Source of the DNA: Paenibacillus sp. VTT E-133291
GTDB taxonomy: Bacteria > Bacillota > Bacilli > Paenibacillales > Paenibacillaceae
Assembly: GCF_002264395.1 (NCBI RefSeq)
Contig: NZ_NFVA01000028.1
Span: 1-64,000 of the forward strand
Reading direction: 5' to 3'
Length of the DNA stretch: 64,000 nucleotides
The notes below the pieces were generated by a model, which had not been told where the DNA came from, searched no databases, and saw only the letters and a list, made by a program, of their open reading frames with translations. The translations under genes and the position numbers were made by a program. Below are positions 55,785-64,000 of the stretch, in pieces (within the stretch, counting starts at the first letter, position 1; every line of letters starts with the position of its first letter).

Positions 55785-56597
55785 TTATAATGAAAGATCC
55801 CGTCGTTTAAACAGCTCGATCCCTAAGGCGAAAGCGAGAACACCGATCAACAGTAACCAACTAGAAATCTGAATAATCTCCACGTTACCTTGAACGATTT
55901 TACCCGGCTGATAGAAGGAGAATAGGGTCAGGTAACGTAACCCCTCCATTTTATCACTTATTTTAGCAAGTAAGTCCAAAGTGAAGAATCCGAAGGTGAT
56001 AGCACCGGAAATCCCAAGCGCTTTTTTCTCATCATTACATATCGAGGAAATCAGAAAAGTCAGTCCCGCAACGGCAAAAAACAATAAAAAGGCAACGGTA
56101 TTCAACTGTACAAAACGTCCGCTGTTAAATTCATATTCACTGCCGAGGAACCATGCTTTACCTAATAGTCCGGCGAGTGTAGTCACACCCATAATCAGGA
56201 GCAACGCTGTCGTGAGCACAAGCGCCTGCGTGGTAGCTACTTTTCTCCGCGTAGTTGGTGTTATAAGCAGATAAGCCATAGAGCCGCGATCCACGAGCCG
56301 AGCCATGAGCTGTGTTGACATTTGTACACAGACAATGGATAGAATCAGCACCAGAATAAGTCCGTAATATTCTCCTGAGATAAACGCCTCAGCACTGGTG
56401 AATCCGCTATTTAATCCAAAAGCTTTTCCCACACCTTCTGGCATAGCTTTAATGAGATCATCGATAGCTTGTGTGCTTCCAGCGATCCCTGGATAGAGCC
56501 AGATCATAAACAGAATATAGAAGGCAGAACCGAAGGCGTAATTCATAATTCCTTTCAGGTTCACTCTCATCATTTCTTTATAGAGTGGAAGATTCAT
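55785..56597 (-). CDS. ABC-2 type exporter permease
   Basis: 270 residues, six membrane spans (about 20-38, 75-98, 120-150, 165-190, 198-215, 240-260). It overlaps the ATPase stop by 4 bp (ATGA), so the two are coupled. NatB/BcrB-like. Substrate unknown; the TetR gene nearby suggests export of a toxic or signalling compound. Confidence 0.85.
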   Translation of the reverse strand: MNLPLYKEMMRVNLKGIMNYAFGSAFYILFMIWLYPGIAGSTQAIDDLIKAMPEGVGKAFGLNSGFTSAEAFISGEYYGLILVLILSIVCVQMSTQLMARLVDRGSMAYLLITPTTRRKVATTQALVLTTALLLIMGVTTLAGLLGKAWFLGSEYEFNSGRFVQLNTVAFLLFFAVAGLTFLISSICNDEKKALGISGAITFGFFTLDLLAKISDKMEGLRYLTLFSFYQPGKIVQGNVEIIQISSWLLLIGVLAFALGIELFKRRDLSL

Positions 56598-57481
56598 TGC
56601 ACGGCCCCCTCACGGTCATAATAGTCCATGAAGATATCCTCTAAATTCTGCGTGAACACATCCATACTGCGGATATTGTATTTACCAGTCTCCTGAATGA
56701 ATCGATCGTAATTGCCTTGTACAGCAATGCGGACCATATTCCCTTCGCGAGCCTCCACTTGAAGACCAGAGGCGGCAAATTGCTCTGCATCTTCACGATT
56801 TGTGAAAACAACCTCAAACAGCTTCCGCTGCATCGATTGTAATTCGTGAATATCTTTTACAGTGATGATACGTCCGTCTTTAATGATTGCAGCGCGGTCA
56901 CAGGTTCGCTCAATTTCTTGAAAGCTGTGAGAGGACATTAGAAAAGTGGTTCCGGCTGCTTTTTCCTCCAATACGAGATCTATAAATACCTTTTGCATAA
57001 GCGGGTCGAGACCCGAGGTAGGTTCATCCAGAATGATAACTTCAGGATTGTGCATGAAAGCTGCGACAATACCGACTTTTTGCTTCATTCCCTTTGACAT
57101 TTTGCGGATCGGAGTTGCGGCATCAAATTGCAGTCGTTCAATCAGGTGGTCACGTTTAGTGGTATTCTTCATCCCTTGCATGCCAGACATGAATTTAAGA
57201 AAGGAAATGCCCGTCATCCCGTCAAAAAAATTGATCTCACCAGGGAGATAACCGATATGCTTCTGGACCGTACCCTGTGCTTTCCATACATCAAGTCCAT
57301 GGATGCTCGCGTAACCTCGATCCGGCACCATAAATCCCATGATATGTCTTATAGTCGTTGATTTACCTGCGCCGTTAGGCCCCAGAAATCCAAACACCTC
57401 GCCTTTATTTACGGTAAACGTAACATCTTCGATGCCCTTGCCATTCGAAAATCTTTTGGTTAAGCCTTCAACTACAAGCAT
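56594..57481 (-). CDS. ABC exporter ATPase (BcrA/NatA type)
   Basis: 295 residues. Walker A GPNGAGKST, Q-loop region GYLPGE, signature KMSKGMKQK, Walker B VIILDEPTSGLDP and switch SSHSFQE are all present, followed by a C-terminal domain of about 80 residues. ATG 57481 with GTGGGGGTGG just upstream is preferred to ATG 57532. It pairs with the downstream ABC-2 permease and is divergent from the TetR gene. Confidence 0.9.
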   Translation of the reverse strand: MLVVEGLTKRFSNGKGIEDVTFTVNKGEVFGFLGPNGAGKSTTIRHIMGFMVPDRGYASIHGLDVWKAQGTVQKHIGYLPGEINFFDGMTGISFLKFMSGMQGMKNTTKRDHLIERLQFDAATPIRKMSKGMKQKVGIVAAFMHNPEVIILDEPTSGLDPLMQKVFIDLVLEEKAAGTTFLMSSHSFQEIERTCDRAAIIKDGRIITVKDIHELQSMQRKLFEVVFTNREDAEQFAASGLQVEAREGNMVRIAVQGNYDRFIQETGKYNIRSMDVFTQNLEDIFMDYYDREGAVQ

Positions 57482-57524
57482 GCCGCCACCCCCACTGCAA
57501 AATAATGAACTATTATTAATTGGA

Positions 57525-57601
57525 TATTTCATATGTTATATTATTCCTAGTGAACAACGAAGTCAATGAAATTATGAAATAATTGATTATGAATATTTCA
57601 T
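57525..57601. promoter_or_regulatory. Candidate TetR operator region
   Basis: ATGAAATA (57574-57581) and TATTTCAT (57594-57601) form an inverted repeat with 12-bp spacer, and a third TATTTCAT lies at 57525-57532. All are in the divergent promoter region of the exporter and TetR genes. Confidence 0.45.
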
Positions 57602-57619
57602 TAAATAAGGGTGGATAGC

Positions 57620-58219
57620 ATGAATGGATTTGAGAAAAGAGCGGCACAGATAAAGCTCAAAATTATGAAAACTACAATGGATATGCTCAAGCTTTGGGAG
57701 CCCAAACGACTTCGAATCGCAGACATTGCCAAAGAAGCAGGGGTTTCACAGGTGACGATTTATAATTATTTTGGCAGTAAGGAAGCTCTGCTCAGTGAGT
57801 CCTTTAAGGATTTTATAGAGAAGGCCATTCGTGACTTTGAAGATTACATTCATGGGGCGCATTCTCTGAAAGAGATTATTCAATATATTATGAGGATGGA
57901 AAGAGAAACCTACAGTTCATTGCCTCCCGCGACGGTAAAGGAGCTTATGGTTGAAGACCAGGAAATGTTTCATTATATTGAGGAACGGTACACGAATGAT
58001 GTTTTACCATTGATGGTCAAGATGGTGGAGGATGGAAAAACGCGAGGAGAAATCTCAAGTAAAGTGTCGACGAAAGGGATTCTTTCATTTATGGGAATGT
58101 ACATGCGAAGTTCGGGGGAAATGCTAGATGAAGCCAGCAAACAAGAAGATATAGATGCCTTCCTGGAGGAAGCCATCCATCTCTTCTTTTATGGGATTTG
58201 CGGGCGGGAGCAGGAGTAG
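57620..58219 (+). CDS. TetR/AcrR-family regulator
   Basis: 199 residues. The N-terminal TetR helix-turn-helix is RIADIAKEAGVSQVTIYNYFGSKEALLSESF (about 33-63); the remainder is an all-alpha ligand domain. ATG 57620 has AAGGGTGG 5 bp upstream and is preferred to GTG 57611. It is divergent from the ABC exporter and probably represses it. Confidence 0.88.
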   Translation: MNGFEKRAAQIKLKIMKTTMDMLKLWEPKRLRIADIAKEAGVSQVTIYNYFGSKEALLSESFKDFIEKAIRDFEDYIHGAHSLKEIIQYIMRMERETYSSLPPATVKELMVEDQEMFHYIEERYTNDVLPLMVKMVEDGKTRGEISSKVSTKGILSFMGMYMRSSGEMLDEASKQEDIDAFLEEAIHLFFYGICGREQE

Positions 58220-58256
58220 CAGGAGCTTTGGTACATTTGGAATATTAACTCCACCA

Positions 58257-58554
58257 TTAGATGCGTAAAATAGATGCGTAAAACTTTTTTTGCTCCTCAG
58301 GCATTCTTTCTATCAAATTATTGCTATAATTCATTGCTCTTAGAACACTATTGAGCTGATTATCATCTAAATCATCTGCATTCACGATAGGTACAACACG
58401 ACCATCACTTCTTTTTTCAATAGTTAGCTCGGAATCAATTACAGTTCTTTGAGTAATTGAATCATCTTTAGTGATGATGTCATCTTGTGCGTTAGCTATC
58501 GGTGTAATTAGAAGAAATAGCGCCAGCACTACTTAGCTTATAGAGTCTGTTCAT
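58257..58554 (-). pseudogene. Small secreted protein, probably frameshifted in its signal peptide
   Basis: An open frame from GTG 58529 encodes VLALFLLITPIANAQDD, an excellent hydrophobic core and cleavage site, followed by a charged mature part ending KKFYASILRI. It lacks the basic start of a signal peptide. Just upstream in another frame, ATG 58554 encodes MNRLYK, a fitting basic start, joined by seven bases. One lost or gained base would restore a normal signal peptide. There is no good Shine-Dalgarno. Function unknown; a decayed gene is most likely, though use of the GTG is possible. Confidence 0.45.
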
Positions 58555-58699
58555 TTAAGGAATAAAATAATCACTAGAAGACTGCTAACCTGTTAATAGT
58601 AGAAATTAAAAATAACAGAAAATAATTCCGGTAAAAACTTTTATCGCGAGAGTTATGTTCTACAGAAATCATCCTCGGATAGTATATCGCATCTTGTCG

Positions 58700-58745
58700 T
58701 CTTCTCAAATACAAAGGAGACCCTTGTATTCGAAGAGGTCTCCTT
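58700..58745. other. Competing hairpins in the 58530-58798 gap
   Basis: AATACAA/TTGTATT and AAGGAGACC/GGTCTCCTT share bases, so only one can form at once. Neither is followed by a convincing T-run. The rest of this 270-bp gap shows nothing recognisable. Confidence 0.3.
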
Positions 58746-58798
58746 GGGTCAAAAAAATGTCGTGGTTCACCATTTAAAGAAGAATTAAAATCGTTGTA

Positions 58799-59008
58799 TT
58801 ATTTTTTGAGAAAATTCTTAACTCCATCATAAATTACAAGCAATCCAATAATTAAGGCTAATGATCTGATAGTAAATTCAAAATATAAAAGGGGACCCAA
58901 AATACTGTCAGTCGAATAGGTATACCCTGTAAGGATTATTGGTGAGAACATAATCAATAATCCGATGACGATACTTGATAAGAGCAATTTATTGTTGTTT
59001 TTATCCAT
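58799..59008 (-). CDS. Small membrane protein, 69 residues
   Basis: Two clear transmembrane segments (about 8-28 and 46-64) with a polar loop and basic ends (MDKNNNKL, VKNFLKK). ATG 59008 has AGGTGGTG 9 bp upstream. AT-rich codon use, unlike the glycan genes. Not recognised. Confidence 0.55.
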   Translation of the reverse strand: MDKNNNKLLLSSIVIGLLIMFSPIILTGYTYSTDSILGPLLYFEFTIRSLALIIGLLVIYDGVKNFLKK

Positions 59009-59129
59009 CCAATTCTACACCACCTAATTAATGGGTATTTCTTATGAAGATAATACCATTTTTTATAAAAGGGAATAATAACAAATCGCACTCAGCTTTT
59101 CTTTTTAATATATGCACTCTAATAAAAAA

Positions 59130-59177
59130 CCATGAAGGATCGCTTAAGTCTGATCCTTCATGGTTTTGATTTTTTTA
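59130..59177. terminator. Strong terminator, both strands
   Basis: CCATGAAGGATC/GATCCTTCATGG stem with TTTTGATTTTTTT on the plus strand and TTTTTTATTAG on the minus strand, next to the stop of the decayed frame at 59179. Confidence 0.8.
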
Positions 59178-59178
59178 T

Positions 59179-59481
59179 TTAGTACCAAGTAAAAGGATCG
59201 GACTGGAAAACGATCATATACAAATTAGTATTACCCGTAGCAGAAATTCCAAGAGTTGTTGCACCACCGATTCCAATCTGTATATCACCAGTAATTGATT
59301 AAATAATGCCGTTATTATAAAACTTCCCATCTACAAGGTAGTAAATAGTATTTGCATCTTGAAGCAGAAAGAAGCCCGCACTAATAAAGAGTACGGGCTT
59401 CTTTCTAGCAATTTTACCCCTATTCATATAATAATATAAGCATTCATCTATACTAGGATCCTCAATTGAATTAGCCACCAT
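59179..59481 (-). pseudogene. Decayed minus-strand coding remnant
   Basis: One frame reads through this region with an in-frame TAA at 59299-59301. Downstream of it, 39 codons encode ITGDIQIGIGGATTLGISA...FQSDPFTWY and stop at 59179, directly before a terminator, so this looks like the true end of a former gene. Upstream, DANTIYYLVDGKFYNN also looks protein-like, but the frame then runs through a GAAGCCCG/CGGGCTTC hairpin (59368-59407). No ribosome site is seen. Probably the 3' end of a broken gene; identity unknown. Confidence 0.4.
59368..59407. terminator. Hairpin terminator downstream of the amidase gene
   Basis: AGAAAGAAGCCCG/CGGGCTTCTTTCT stem, 88-127 bp after the minus-strand amidase stop. 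Its tail is TTCTTTCT rather than a pure T-run. Confidence 0.6.
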
Positions 59482-59494
59482 TTCATGAATTTCA

Positions 59495-60991
59495 TCATGG
59501 AAAGAGCGGATTCCCTGTCATCCCTATCCACAGTTCGGATTGTTCAAGCTGGGCTGCAAGCTGAAGCAGTATATCTTCCCGGCCTTTCGCAGCCATTACC
59601 TGTACCCCCAACGGCAGACCCTCTCGCGACATATGGACAGGAACACTCATAGCCGGTTGACCCGTCAAATTGGCGAGTTGGGTGAACGGTGTATAAGTTA
59701 AGCTTGGTTCAAACATCGCGTAAATCATGCGCTGCTGCTCTTCTTTCGGCAATTCATGTACATGCAGCAGCTTTTCGATCTCAGCAGCGCTATGCGTCAG
59801 CTCGCCAATCTTAGGTGCTGAATCCGCATTTGTTGGTGTGATATACAGATCGTAGCGATTAAGCAGACCTGCCATTTGAGCGGCTGCAATATCCCATTCA
59901 TCCAGACTATGCACAAATTCAGCTGCAGAGACTTTTCTCCCAGCTTCTCCGAGGACCCAAGTGACGATATCTACTTCACTGGCAGTAATGGAACGTCCCT
60001 TCATCTTCTCCAGCGATACGAACATCGCTGCCACTTCCCCGGTATTCATCGTATAGTAATTCTCCATTAGCCTTACACCATTTACTGGACTCAGCTTTTC
60101 TTCCACTTCATACCCTTCAGCTTCGAGCCATTTTACAGTTTTGAGCACAGCAATTACGGCTTCATTCGTTACTGGTGTGCCTACTGGGGAAGCGGTTGTG
60201 AACGCTATGCGTAGTTTTCGCTGTGTTGGCTTGAATAGATCATCCAGATAGACACCAGGATATAACGGTGTTTGAAAAGCAGCCTCTGGCTGCACAACCT
60301 GCAGTAAATCCAGCATAGCAGCGGTATCGCGAACTGACCTTGTCAATGCAAAATCGATAGAAGCACCTTGCCATTGACGGCCTACACCTGGTCCTACTGG
60401 AGTGCGTCCACGGGTTGGCTTTAGCCCGAACAAGCCGGTGAACGAGGCGGGGATACGGATCGATCCACCACCATCACTAGCTCCCGCTGCCGGAACAATA
60501 CCAGAAGCTACCGTAGCAGCAGCGCCGCCACTCGAACCACCGGGGGAATATTCGGGATTCCATGGATTACGTGCCGGGCCATGAAGGATGTTCTCGGTAA
60601 TATTTTTGAGGCCGAATTCTGGTGTATTCGTATGTCCAAGCGGAATAAATCCGCCGTTTCTGATTCGTGCTACGTAGTTCGAGTCACGTCTAGCAATATT
60701 GTCTTTCATGAGCAAGGCACCCGAAGTAAGAGGTTCTCCAGCAATAGCTTGGGAGATATCCTTCAGCAGGAAAGGAACGCCAGCAAAAGGGCGAGCACTA
60801 TCATGGACAGGCATATCGTCAGCTTCCTTAAGAGCAGCATCTCTACGAGTGCGTACGACCGCATTAAGGACTGGATTGACTTCATCGAGCCGGGCGAAGG
60901 CGGCTTCGACCAACTCGCGAGGGGAGACTTCACGTGCTTTGACAAGCGCAGCAAGCCCTAGAGCGTCATGTGTAGAATAAGAAAAGGACAT
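59495..60991 (-). CDS. Amidase signature family enzyme
   Basis: 498 residues. Amidase signature block [16 protein letters not shown] with [14 protein letters not shown] supplying the cis-Ser and nucleophile Ser, and the catalytic Lys in VPFLLKDIS. Hydrolyses C-N bonds of amides; family substrates range from simple amides to aminohexanoate dimers. ATG 60991 ([12 protein letters not shown]) with AAAGAGG 9 bp upstream is preferred to ATG 61087. It is divergent from a MarR-family gene. Substrate not assignable. Confidence 0.88.
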   Translation of the reverse strand: MSFSYSTHDALGLAALVKAREVSPRELVEAAFARLDEVNPVLNAVVRTRRDAALKEADDMPVHDSARPFAGVPFLLKDISQAIAGEPLTSGALLMKDNIARRDSNYVARIRNGGFIPLGHTNTPEFGLKNITENILHGPARNPWNPEYSPGGSSGGAAATVASGIVPAAGASDGGGSIRIPASFTGLFGLKPTRGRTPVGPGVGRQWQGASIDFALTRSVRDTAAMLDLLQVVQPEAAFQTPLYPGVYLDDLFKPTQRKLRIAFTTASPVGTPVTNEAVIAVLKTVKWLEAEGYEVEEKLSPVNGVRLMENYYTMNTGEVAAMFVSLEKMKGRSITASEVDIVTWVLGEAGRKVSAAEFVHSLDEWDIAAAQMAGLLNRYDLYITPTNADSAPKIGELTHSAAEIEKLLHVHELPKEEQQRMIYAMFEPSLTYTPFTQLANLTGQPAMSVPVHMSREGLPLGVQVMAAKGREDILLQLAAQLEQSELWIGMTGNPLFP

Positions 60992-61207
60992 GATAGATAA
61001 CCTCTTTCGAATAGGCGTGAATGGCCTGTATTTTATATATAACAATGTATCATTTATCGTCAGTAAAGGACGATCAAGCCCTTTCATCTGATCTTATTAT
61101 ACATCGCGCTAGTAATGATTTGAAAATGGATCCCTGACATCTATCAATTCTTTTTTATGTCCGATTAGGCTATACTTAGTGTTAAATGGATCTTATGGGG
61201 TGTACTG

Positions 61208-61675
61208 ATGAACGAAGATAAATATCAGAATGTTGATGGACTAATGGAAGCTTTCCAGCAATTTGCCAGGATGAATTGGCGTAAAACTACAGTCTGGGGA
61301 TTGAAGCCAAGTGAGGTTCGGATGTTGGTTTCTTTAAAGCTCGGCAAGGAACGGGAAGGGAAGAAGGGGCAGACGGTTTCAGATATCAGCAAGTTTCTTA
61401 AAGTCACTTCTCCTACGGTTACACAGATGGTCAATAGTCTGATTGCACAGGGATATGTAGTGCGTTCTGCCGATGCCCAGGATCGCCGAATCAGTGAAAT
61501 CACGCTTACGGAAAAAGGAGAGCATTTGGCCGAAATGGCCGTAACGAAATCCCGAAATACCTTTAAAGGCATGATTGATTATATGGGTAGAGAAAAGACA
61601 GATTCGTTAATGGAGCTGTTAAACGAAGTCTACGATTATTTCGAAGAATTGAACGATCAACCAACCGAATCCTAA
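61208..61675 (+). CDS. MarR-family regulator
   Basis: 155 residues. The winged-helix core is TVSDISKFLKVTSPTVTQMVNSLIAQGYVVRSADAQDRR, followed by the MarR wing and C-terminal dimer helix. ATG 61208 has GGGGTG upstream. It is divergent from the amidase and convergent with the efflux pump gene. It resembles the partial MarR at 63600 (TATQMVNSLEEKGYVVR), so the two may be paralogues. Confidence 0.85.
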   Translation: MNEDKYQNVDGLMEAFQQFARMNWRKTTVWGLKPSEVRMLVSLKLGKEREGKKGQTVSDISKFLKVTSPTVTQMVNSLIAQGYVVRSADAQDRRISEITLTEKGEHLAEMAVTKSRNTFKGMIDYMGREKTDSLMELLNEVYDYFEELNDQPTES

Positions 61676-61692
61676 TCTCCTTCACATAAAAA

Positions 61693-61731
61693 AGAGATGC
61701 CGCACAGCCTAAGCTGTTTACGGACATCTCT
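61693..61731. terminator. Terminator between MarR and efflux pump genes
   Basis: AGAGATG/CATCTCT stem with an inner ACAGC/GCTGT pair. On the minus strand it is followed by TTTTTT, serving the pump gene. Confidence 0.8.
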
Positions 61732-61750
61732 AATGTATATTTATTTGTGA

Positions 61751-63382
61751 TTAGTGTGCAGCAGGTACTGACTTTTCAAGGTTTTTGCCTTCGCTTTTTC
61801 CCTCTGCAGTGACCTCTGTTTTTTTCTCACCACTTCGTAACGGAATCTCTTTAAGGAACAAGACAAGCAATGCTGCAATGACTAACAGTGCGGTGCCGCT
61901 TAAGAATACAACCGTCAGGGAATCGCTTAGTGCATTTCGCAGCATCTCAATCAATTGATTGAAGAGCGGTTGGATTTGCTCTGGCAGCGTTGCGTGCAGT
62001 TCCTTCAGCTTAGGCTGATCCAGCAGCATTTGCGGATTCATAAATGCGGAAAGCTGTTTAGCGGATTCAGGGTCAAGTTTGGTTAAATCTGGACCCTTGC
62101 CAGAGGACACCGCTGCTTCTAGTTTATTCGTTAATGTAGTATTCATGATGGTACCCATAATAGCAATACCAATGGTTCCGCCTAAATTACGGAACAAAGT
62201 ATTTGTAGCAGTAGCAACCCCTAGCATGGAAGGCGCTACGGCATTTTGTACGGTTAAGGTAAATACAGGCATCGATAGTCCTAAGCCAATACCGAAGACA
62301 ATCATGCTGACTACGGCCATCGCAATATTGCTCATAAAGGCCATTAAGATCATGGCTGCAACCATAAATGGCATACCAATCAGGGCATAACGCTTGTATT
62401 TACCTGATTTGGAGATCCATCTGCCCACGAGCGTACTAAGTACAATCATTGCCAGTGACATCGGCATATTAATGAATCCCGAGTTGGTTGGGGAGACGCC
62501 TTCTACACCTTGGACAAAAAATGGCAGATAGATCATTGCGCCCATCATACCGGCATTCATCAGGAAGCCGACAACCATGGAGATGGTTACGATGGAATTC
62601 TTAAATAAGGATAATGGCAATACTGGACTTTTAGCTTTTCGTTCAATCAGAATTAAAATAATAACTCCGAGAATAGATGCCCCGAATAAGCTGAGTATCT
62701 CTGGGGAACCCCATTCATATTTTGTACCCGCCCATGAAAATCCGAGCAAGAGTGCAACAATGGTAAGGGAAAGGAAAATGGAGCCTAAGTAGTCAATGGA
62801 TTCTGAAGTGGAGCGTGTAGTTTTAGGGAACATTTTCCAAATCATAAAGAAAGCCACGATACCGAAAGGCAAGAAGATCCAGAAGATCCATTTCCAAGCC
62901 ATGTGATCCACCATGAAGCCGCCAAGGGTAGGACCAATTACACTAGAGAATCCAAATATGGCCATCATAATTCCAGTCCATTTGGCTCTCTCTCTTGGAG
63001 CGAACAAATCACCTACAGCGGTTACGGTAGCGGACATTAGAATCCCGCCGCCAAGACCTTGAATCCCGCGATAAGTGATCATCTGAAAAATATTGGTCGA
63101 CAATCCGGACAGGAAAGCGCCTATAATAAAAATAACGATCCCTGCTAGCAGGAATGGCTTTCTCCCGTAAATATCAGATAGTTTTCCGACAAGTACGGTA
63201 GCGATTGTGGAGGTGAGCATATAGATGGTAATTACCCAAGTATAATGTTCAATGCCTCCTAACATCGCAATAATTCGGGGCATTGCAGTACCTACAATGG
63301 TCTGGTTGATTGCTGCGAAAAACATAGCCGCCATTAAAGCAATCATAATTGTAACTTTTTTCTTTTGCGTAAGATGCTCCAG
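61751..63382 (-). CDS. DHA2-family MFS multidrug efflux pump (EmrB/QacA type)
   Basis: 543 residues with 14 predicted membrane spans. Motif A GKLSDIYGRKPFL after the second span, motif C GFSSVIGPTLGGFMVD in the fifth, and NQTIVGTAMPRI in the first are typical of drug:H+ antiporters. The first ATG (63346) has no ribosome site. A CTG at 63382 lies 7 bp after AAAGGAGAGG and gives LEHLTQKKKVTI, a normal N-terminus, so I place the start there as a rare non-ATG start. Flanked by two MarR genes, either of which could repress it. Confidence 0.85.
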   Translation of the reverse strand: MEHLTQKKKVTIMIALMAAMFFAAINQTIVGTAMPRIIAMLGGIEHYTWVITIYMLTSTIATVLVGKLSDIYGRKPFLLAGIVIFIIGAFLSGLSTNIFQMITYRGIQGLGGGILMSATVTAVGDLFAPRERAKWTGIMMAIFGFSSVIGPTLGGFMVDHMAWKWIFWIFLPFGIVAFFMIWKMFPKTTRSTSESIDYLGSIFLSLTIVALLLGFSWAGTKYEWGSPEILSLFGASILGVIILILIERKAKSPVLPLSLFKNSIVTISMVVGFLMNAGMMGAMIYLPFFVQGVEGVSPTNSGFINMPMSLAMIVLSTLVGRWISKSGKYKRYALIGMPFMVAAMILMAFMSNIAMAVVSMIVFGIGLGLSMPVFTLTVQNAVAPSMLGVATATNTLFRNLGGTIGIAIMGTIMNTTLTNKLEAAVSSGKGPDLTKLDPESAKQLSAFMNPQMLLDQPKLKELHATLPEQIQPLFNQLIEMLRNALSDSLTVVFLSGTALLVIAALLVLFLKEIPLRSGEKKTEVTAEGKSEGKNLEKSVPAAH

Positions 63383-63564
63383 AGCTGTTCCTCTCCTTTA
63401 ACTTCTATATATTGTAGTTTGGGAATTCATGTCTTATTAATTAGGTAGCCAAACTATCATTTATGTATAATACACAAATTCATCATTTAGCACAACTGTT
63501 TAATTATTTAATTTTTATGGAAACAGAATGTGAATTGGACTTGATTTTTTGGAAATAGGTAAGT

Positions 63565-63578
63565 AATCTAATTAGATT
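63565..63578. promoter_or_regulatory. Perfect 14-bp palindrome, candidate MarR operator
   Basis: AATCTAATTAGATT, 21 bp upstream of the second MarR gene, in the region divergent with the efflux pump. MarR proteins bind such palindromes. Confidence 0.5.
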
Positions 63579-63599
63579 GAGTTAAATTGGAGGTGCCCT

Positions 63600-64000
63600 A
63601 TGGATACTCAAAATAGTCAAGAGCAAAAGCTAATTATAGCCTTTGAAAATATTAAGCGTTTGACCTCTCGTCCGTCCTCGAAGGAAGCGATTTCGTATAG
63701 AGAATTTATGATGATGTATGTCATAAACAATTTAATGAAGCGAAAGAAGCTTTCAGACGAAGTCGAAGAGCAGCAGGGAGTCATGATTTCTAGATTAAGC
63801 GACTTGCTCCAAATTAGCAGACCTACTGCGACACAAATGGTTAACAGTTTGGAGGAGAAGGGTTATGTGGTGCGAACAACGTCCGATACCGATCGGCGGG
63901 TTGTATATATTGGTCTGACGAATGAAGGGGAGCAGATTTATGATTCCCAGATGGCTACTTTTTCAGGTATTTTAAGTGAAGTTACGGAAAAGGTGGGTAA
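63600..64000 (+). CDS. MarR-family regulator (partial, runs off the window)
   Basis: ATG 63600 has TTGGAGGTG upstream. 133 codons are open to the window end. It reads MDTQNSQEQKLIIAF, then the MarR winged helix RLSDLLQISRPTATQMVNSLEEKGYVVR and DRRVVYIGLTNEGEQ. Divergent from the efflux pump gene and probably its regulator. The C-terminal end lies outside the window. Confidence 0.85.
   Translation, partial: MDTQNSQEQKLIIAFENIKRLTSRPSSKEAISYREFMMMYVINNLMKRKKLSDEVEEQQGVMISRLSDLLQISRPTATQMVNSLEEKGYVVRTTSDTDRRVVYIGLTNEGEQIYDSQMATFSGILSEVTEKVG

Noticed and set aside
58700..58745. Riboswitch or attenuator from competing hairpins
   Set aside because: The hairpins are mutually exclusive but no known riboswitch motif, T-box or terminator T-run is present; kept only as a structured element.
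1..64000. tRNA, rRNA, CRISPR, prophage or insertion sequences
   Set aside because: No cloverleaf, direct-repeat array, transposase or phage gene was seen on reading the window.

Overview
The window looks like a chromosomal segment from a Paenibacillus-type Firmicute. The support is strong Shine-Dalgarno sites, SLH-domain surface enzymes, copper-amine-oxidase-like N-terminal domains, a YesM/YesN-type two-component system, and sugar ABC importers encoded without an ATPase. No rRNA, tRNA, CRISPR array, phage gene or insertion sequence was recognised. Most of the window is carbohydrate catabolism.

Layout: 0.1-1.2 kb holds a SAM methyltransferase and a 52-codon membrane-protein gene. 1.3-4.9 kb has an ArsR-like regulator divergent from GH27 and GH43 genes. 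4.9-10.2 kb holds a secreted protein, a large YhgE/Pip protein, an aldo/keto reductase and an SGNH esterase. 10.2-15.6 kb is an L-fucose operon (isomerase, kinase, aldolase, mutarotase) with a divergent DeoR regulator. 15.6-19.4 kb has an AraC regulator, a Gfo/Idh/MocA oxidoreductase, a long inverted repeat and a TraB/GumN fusion protein.

19.6-41.1 kb is a Gram-positive polysaccharide utilisation locus with all genes on the plus strand: GH88, heparinase II/III-family lyase, sensor kinase, AraC-type response regulator, two permeases, binding lipoprotein, GH29 fucosidase, GH35 beta-galactosidase and a 2655-residue SLH-anchored protein with two complete PL8 lyase modules. The inferred route is: surface lyase cuts a uronic-acid polymer, the ABC importer takes up unsaturated oligosaccharides, GH88/GH29/GH35 and the second lyase finish them, and released fucose feeds the operon at 11-15.6 kb. 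The polymer itself cannot be named from sequence.

41.2-55.7 kb is an arabinan locus: GH51 arabinofuranosidase, SLH-anchored GH43 arabinanase, a second ABC importer and a GH43 closely related to the one at 3.9 kb. Two more ArsR-like regulators of the same family lie here, so the window has three, each beside arabinan-type enzymes. 55.8-64 kb is ordinary accessory sequence: ABC-2 exporter with TetR regulator, small or decayed ORFs, an amidase, and a DHA2 efflux pump flanked by two MarR genes, the second cut by the window end.
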